Below are positions 4,872 through 6,749 of a stretch of DNA of 6,749 nt, in pieces. This stretch comes from Candidatus Hydrogenedentota bacterium (GTDB taxonomy: Bacteria; Hydrogenedentota; Hydrogenedentia; Hydrogenedentiales; GCA-2746185): contig DTSJ01000454.1 of the NCBI GenBank assembly GCA_012965445.1, positions 1 through 6,749 of the forward strand. The letters run 5' to 3'. The position numbers and the translations under genes are program-made. The notes beneath the pieces were generated by a model. That model searched no databases and had not been told where the DNA came from. It saw only the letters and a program-made list of their open reading frames with translations. Each line of letters opens with the position of its first letter. Within the stretch, counting starts at the first letter, position 1.

Positions 4872-6041
4872 CTATTGCGTCTCAACAAGGAAACGCCGTA
4901 CATGTTCCAGTGTAAGAATCGCGATGCGATCCTGCATTTCTTTACTCCGACCGGAACGCCCCACCGTCCATTCTTCACGACCGTGTGGGTGAAACAATGT
5001 AGCGATTGTCATCCCCGCAACAATATCAGATACAACAGACAATGTACATTCGGAAGCCAATTCTACCATACACTTTTCGGCGAGATCCATCGATAGTTTA
5101 GCACGGTCGGTTAAGTCCAATGATTCCAAGGGATAGATACGCCCGCCGACGTAACTTTGTGCGCCGAAAGCCGTCATCAGCTGACCAATACTTCCCCCCG
5201 ACGTCGTCTCCACAACGGCCAGGGTCCAGCCGCGGTCGAGCAGCAATTCGTTCACAACACCTTCGACAGTGTCGTCATCGGTACCCATAATGAGGTTCGG
5301 AAAACGACTGCGAATTTCCGCGTCGACGGGATCGATCAGCGCGTTGGCTTCTGACTTCGAGTTCGCCTTCGCGGAGATTCGTACGCGAACTTTCGCGGGA
5401 CTTGCGAGTACGCCGACCTTCGGATTTTCCAGGTCGGTCATCAGGTCGCCGATAATGTCATCGATTCGTGATTCGCCGATTCCGCAAATGTGAAGTACAC
5501 GATAGTGAATCAGACTGTCGAGTTCGAAGCGATCGCGCAACGTCGGGATGATCGAATCTTCAAGCATCGGCTTCAACTCGCGAGGCACTCCCGGCATACA
5601 AAAAATCATCCCGCGATCACACTCCACCATAAGGCCCGGAGCCGTGCCGTTTGGATTGTCGATGACCGTGCCGCCCTTCGGCACAAGCGCCTGCTTTTTG
5701 TTATTCTCGGTCAGCTGAATGTTGTAGCGCGCAAACATTGCCGTAATCAGATCGAAGATTTCTTCGTGATATTCCAAGGGCGCATCGACCACTTGAGCTA
5801 CACATTCTCGCGTAAGATCGTCCTCGGTGGGGCCCAACCCGCCTGAACACAGCACGACATCGGAGCGATCCAGCGCGAGATTCAGCGCATCCACGATGCG
5901 CTCACGGTTGTCTCCCACGGTGGTTTTCTGGAACAGATTTATGCCGTTATCAGCCAGTGTCTGGCCCATGTAGGTCGCGTTTGTATCGTTGATCTGGCCG
6001 AGAAGCAGTTCGGTCCCGATCATAAGTATTTCTGCCTGCAT
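4872..6041 (-). CDS. cinA: CinA-like protein with intact MoCF-type domain and degenerate C-terminal amidase domain
   Basis: The N-terminal half is a clear COG1058 molybdopterin-binding-like (MoCF) domain: MIGTELLLGQINDTNA (7-22), SGGLGPTEDDLT (66-77), NGTAPG (131-136) and PGVPREL (150-156). In characterised CinA proteins it hydrolyses the pyrophosphate of ADP-ribose or NAD-type compounds. A middle, KH-like linker follows with GIGESRIDD (187-195) and AKVRVRISAKA (216-226). The C-terminal part (about 258-389) aligns by position with the PncC nicotinamide-nucleotide amidase domain, but ESCTGG reads ETTSGG (278-283), the lysine of the YSNEXK motif is missing, and no TGxAGP motif is seen. Total length of 389 is below the usual 410-425. 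Loss of deamidase activity is therefore likely. AAAAGGGG lies 9 bases before the ATG. It is 28 bases after the membrane gene and 68 before the RlpA-like gene, an operon-like order. Confidence 0.92.
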   Translation of the reverse strand: MQAEILMIGTELLLGQINDTNATYMGQTLADNGINLFQKTTVGDNRERIVDALNLALDRSDVVLCSGGLGPTEDDLTRECVAQVVDAPLEYHEEIFDLITAMFARYNIQLTENNKKQALVPKGGTVIDNPNGTAPGLMVECDRGMIFCMPGVPRELKPMLEDSIIPTLRDRFELDSLIHYRVLHICGIGESRIDDIIGDLMTDLENPKVGVLASPAKVRVRISAKANSKSEANALIDPVDAEIRSRFPNLIMGTDDDTVEGVVNELLLDRGWTLAVVETTSGGSIGQLMTAFGAQSYVGGRIYPLESLDLTDRAKLSMDLAEKCMVELASECTLSVVSDIVAGMTIATLFHPHGREEWTVGRSGRSKEMQDRIAILTLEHVRRFLVETQ

Positions 6042-6069
6042 TCTATGTAACCCCTTTTGTATTATCTAC

Positions 6070-6654
6070 TTACAGTGACTCTTCATTGGCGGGAGGCGAG
6101 GTTTTGCTGTCTTTGGGATTCTCCCGTCTGGCTTGCGGTTCATGGTGGAGCTGCAGGAAGAAGGTGGGCATCCGGGTGAAAACGTCGCGGACACCAAATA
6201 CGTGAAATCGAAGCATGAGGGTGTACAAATACAGCCAGGCGGCGAGTTTTGTGCAGCCTACGGTCCAGAGAATTACTTTCAGGGTCTGGTCCACCTGCAA
6301 CGAAGACTGAAGCATCAGACCGAGGAGGGTCTGGGTACCGAAGATGGGGCTGCGGCCGGGAATTTCGAGGAAGGCTAGAATCGACAGTAGAGCAACGTGA
6401 ATGGCTTTTGCCTGTATATCGGCTGATCGCATTCCGTTGGCGCGGCACTGGCGTGCTACGAAGAAGGCGACATAGGCGGACAGGGCGAAGGTGATTATGG
6501 CGGAGGAGTTTACGAAGGCGGCATAGCTGGAGACGTGCGCTAGCGCGCGGAGTCCGTGGAATACGTATTCCGGAACGAGACCTACGGCGAAGAAGGCTGA
6601 CCAGAGACTCATGGTCAGCAGATCCCAGATGGTTACGTTTCGGCTTGTAGTCAT
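6070..6654 (-). CDS. Unrecognised multi-span membrane protein
   Basis: I do not recognise this 194-residue protein. It has four to five likely membrane segments, near residues 10-32, 43-67, 83-98, 104-117 and 126-148, with charged loops such as ARQCRANGMRSADIQAK (67-83). A hydrophilic C-terminal tail follows (168-194), rich in Glu, Lys, Pro and Ser. No catalytic or ligand-binding motif stands out. It is preferred over the overlapping 192-codon frame at 6140-6718, whose product is an Arg/Ser/Pro-rich string without structure. The ATG has a weak GGA 7 bases upstream. Being first in a same-direction run, 28 bases before the cinA-like gene, it is probably co-transcribed with it, which suggests an envelope-related or merely coincidental link; no function is assigned. 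Confidence 0.75.
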   Translation of the reverse strand: MTTSRNVTIWDLLTMSLWSAFFAVGLVPEYVFHGLRALAHVSSYAAFVNSSAIITFALSAYVAFFVARQCRANGMRSADIQAKAIHVALLSILAFLEIPGRSPIFGTQTLLGLMLQSSLQVDQTLKVILWTVGCTKLAAWLYLYTLMLRFHVFGVRDVFTRMPTFFLQLHHEPQARRENPKDSKTSPPANEESL

Positions 6655-6688
6655 GAGGGTTTCCGTGTTGGATAGAAAGTGAAGGCGT

Positions 6689-6718
6689 ATTTGAGCAAAG
6701 GTCTGAAGTGGAAGTCAA
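6689..6718 (-). promoter_or_regulatory. Possible promoter for the membrane protein-cinA-RlpA operon
   Basis: On the minus strand TTGACT (6713-6718) is followed after 18 bases by TCAAAT (6689-6694), with TGC directly before the -10 as in extended -10 promoters. The predicted leader is about 30 bases. The next 95 bases to the right edge hold no visible start of another gene, which agrees with a transcription start here. Confidence 0.4.
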
Positions 6719-6749
6719 ACGGCTCTCGACAGGCTAGGGTACGGCGTTG

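Noticed and set aside
6140..6718. 192-codon minus-strand frame overlapping the membrane protein gene
   Set aside because: The product is Arg/Ser/Pro-rich without domains; the overlapping frame at 6070-6654 has a coherent membrane pattern and operon spacing to cinA.

Overview
The window looks like a stretch of ordinary bacterial chromosome from a Gram-negative-type cell: a LolD/MacB-like ABC exporter, an RlpA-like envelope protein, SurE and a CinA-like protein. Genes are tightly packed, base composition is balanced, and there are no mobile elements, CRISPR arrays, tRNA or rRNA genes. The sequence alone does not fix the phylum. Seven complete genes and one partial gene can be supported.

Left part, minus strand (1-2701). 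Transcription runs right to left. First comes a gene for an inositol-monophosphatase-like enzyme carrying a 110-residue, histone-H1-like lysine-rich N-terminal tail. After a 202-base gap come an ABC ATPase and, overlapping it by one base, the start of its FtsX/MacB-type permease, which runs off the left edge. A 355-base AT-rich gap (2702-3056) then separates divergent genes and holds the best promoter candidate in the window.

Middle, plus strand (3057-4405). surE (nucleotidase) and a YqaA/DedA-type membrane protein form a two-gene unit with an ATGA stop/start overlap.

Right part, minus strand (4441-6654). An unrecognised multi-span membrane protein, a CinA-like protein and a small RlpA-like double-psi beta-barrel protein lie in the same direction with gaps of 28 and 68 bases, probably as one operon. 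It converges on the surE unit, with 35 bases between the two stop codons.

The most notable points are the basic tail on the phosphatase with an exact 24-base tandem duplication inside it, the loss of the amidase signature motifs from the C-terminal half of the CinA-like protein, and predicted RNA stem-loops before the RlpA-like gene and at the convergent gene ends. I did not find a convincing new multi-gene system; most of the window is conserved housekeeping content.
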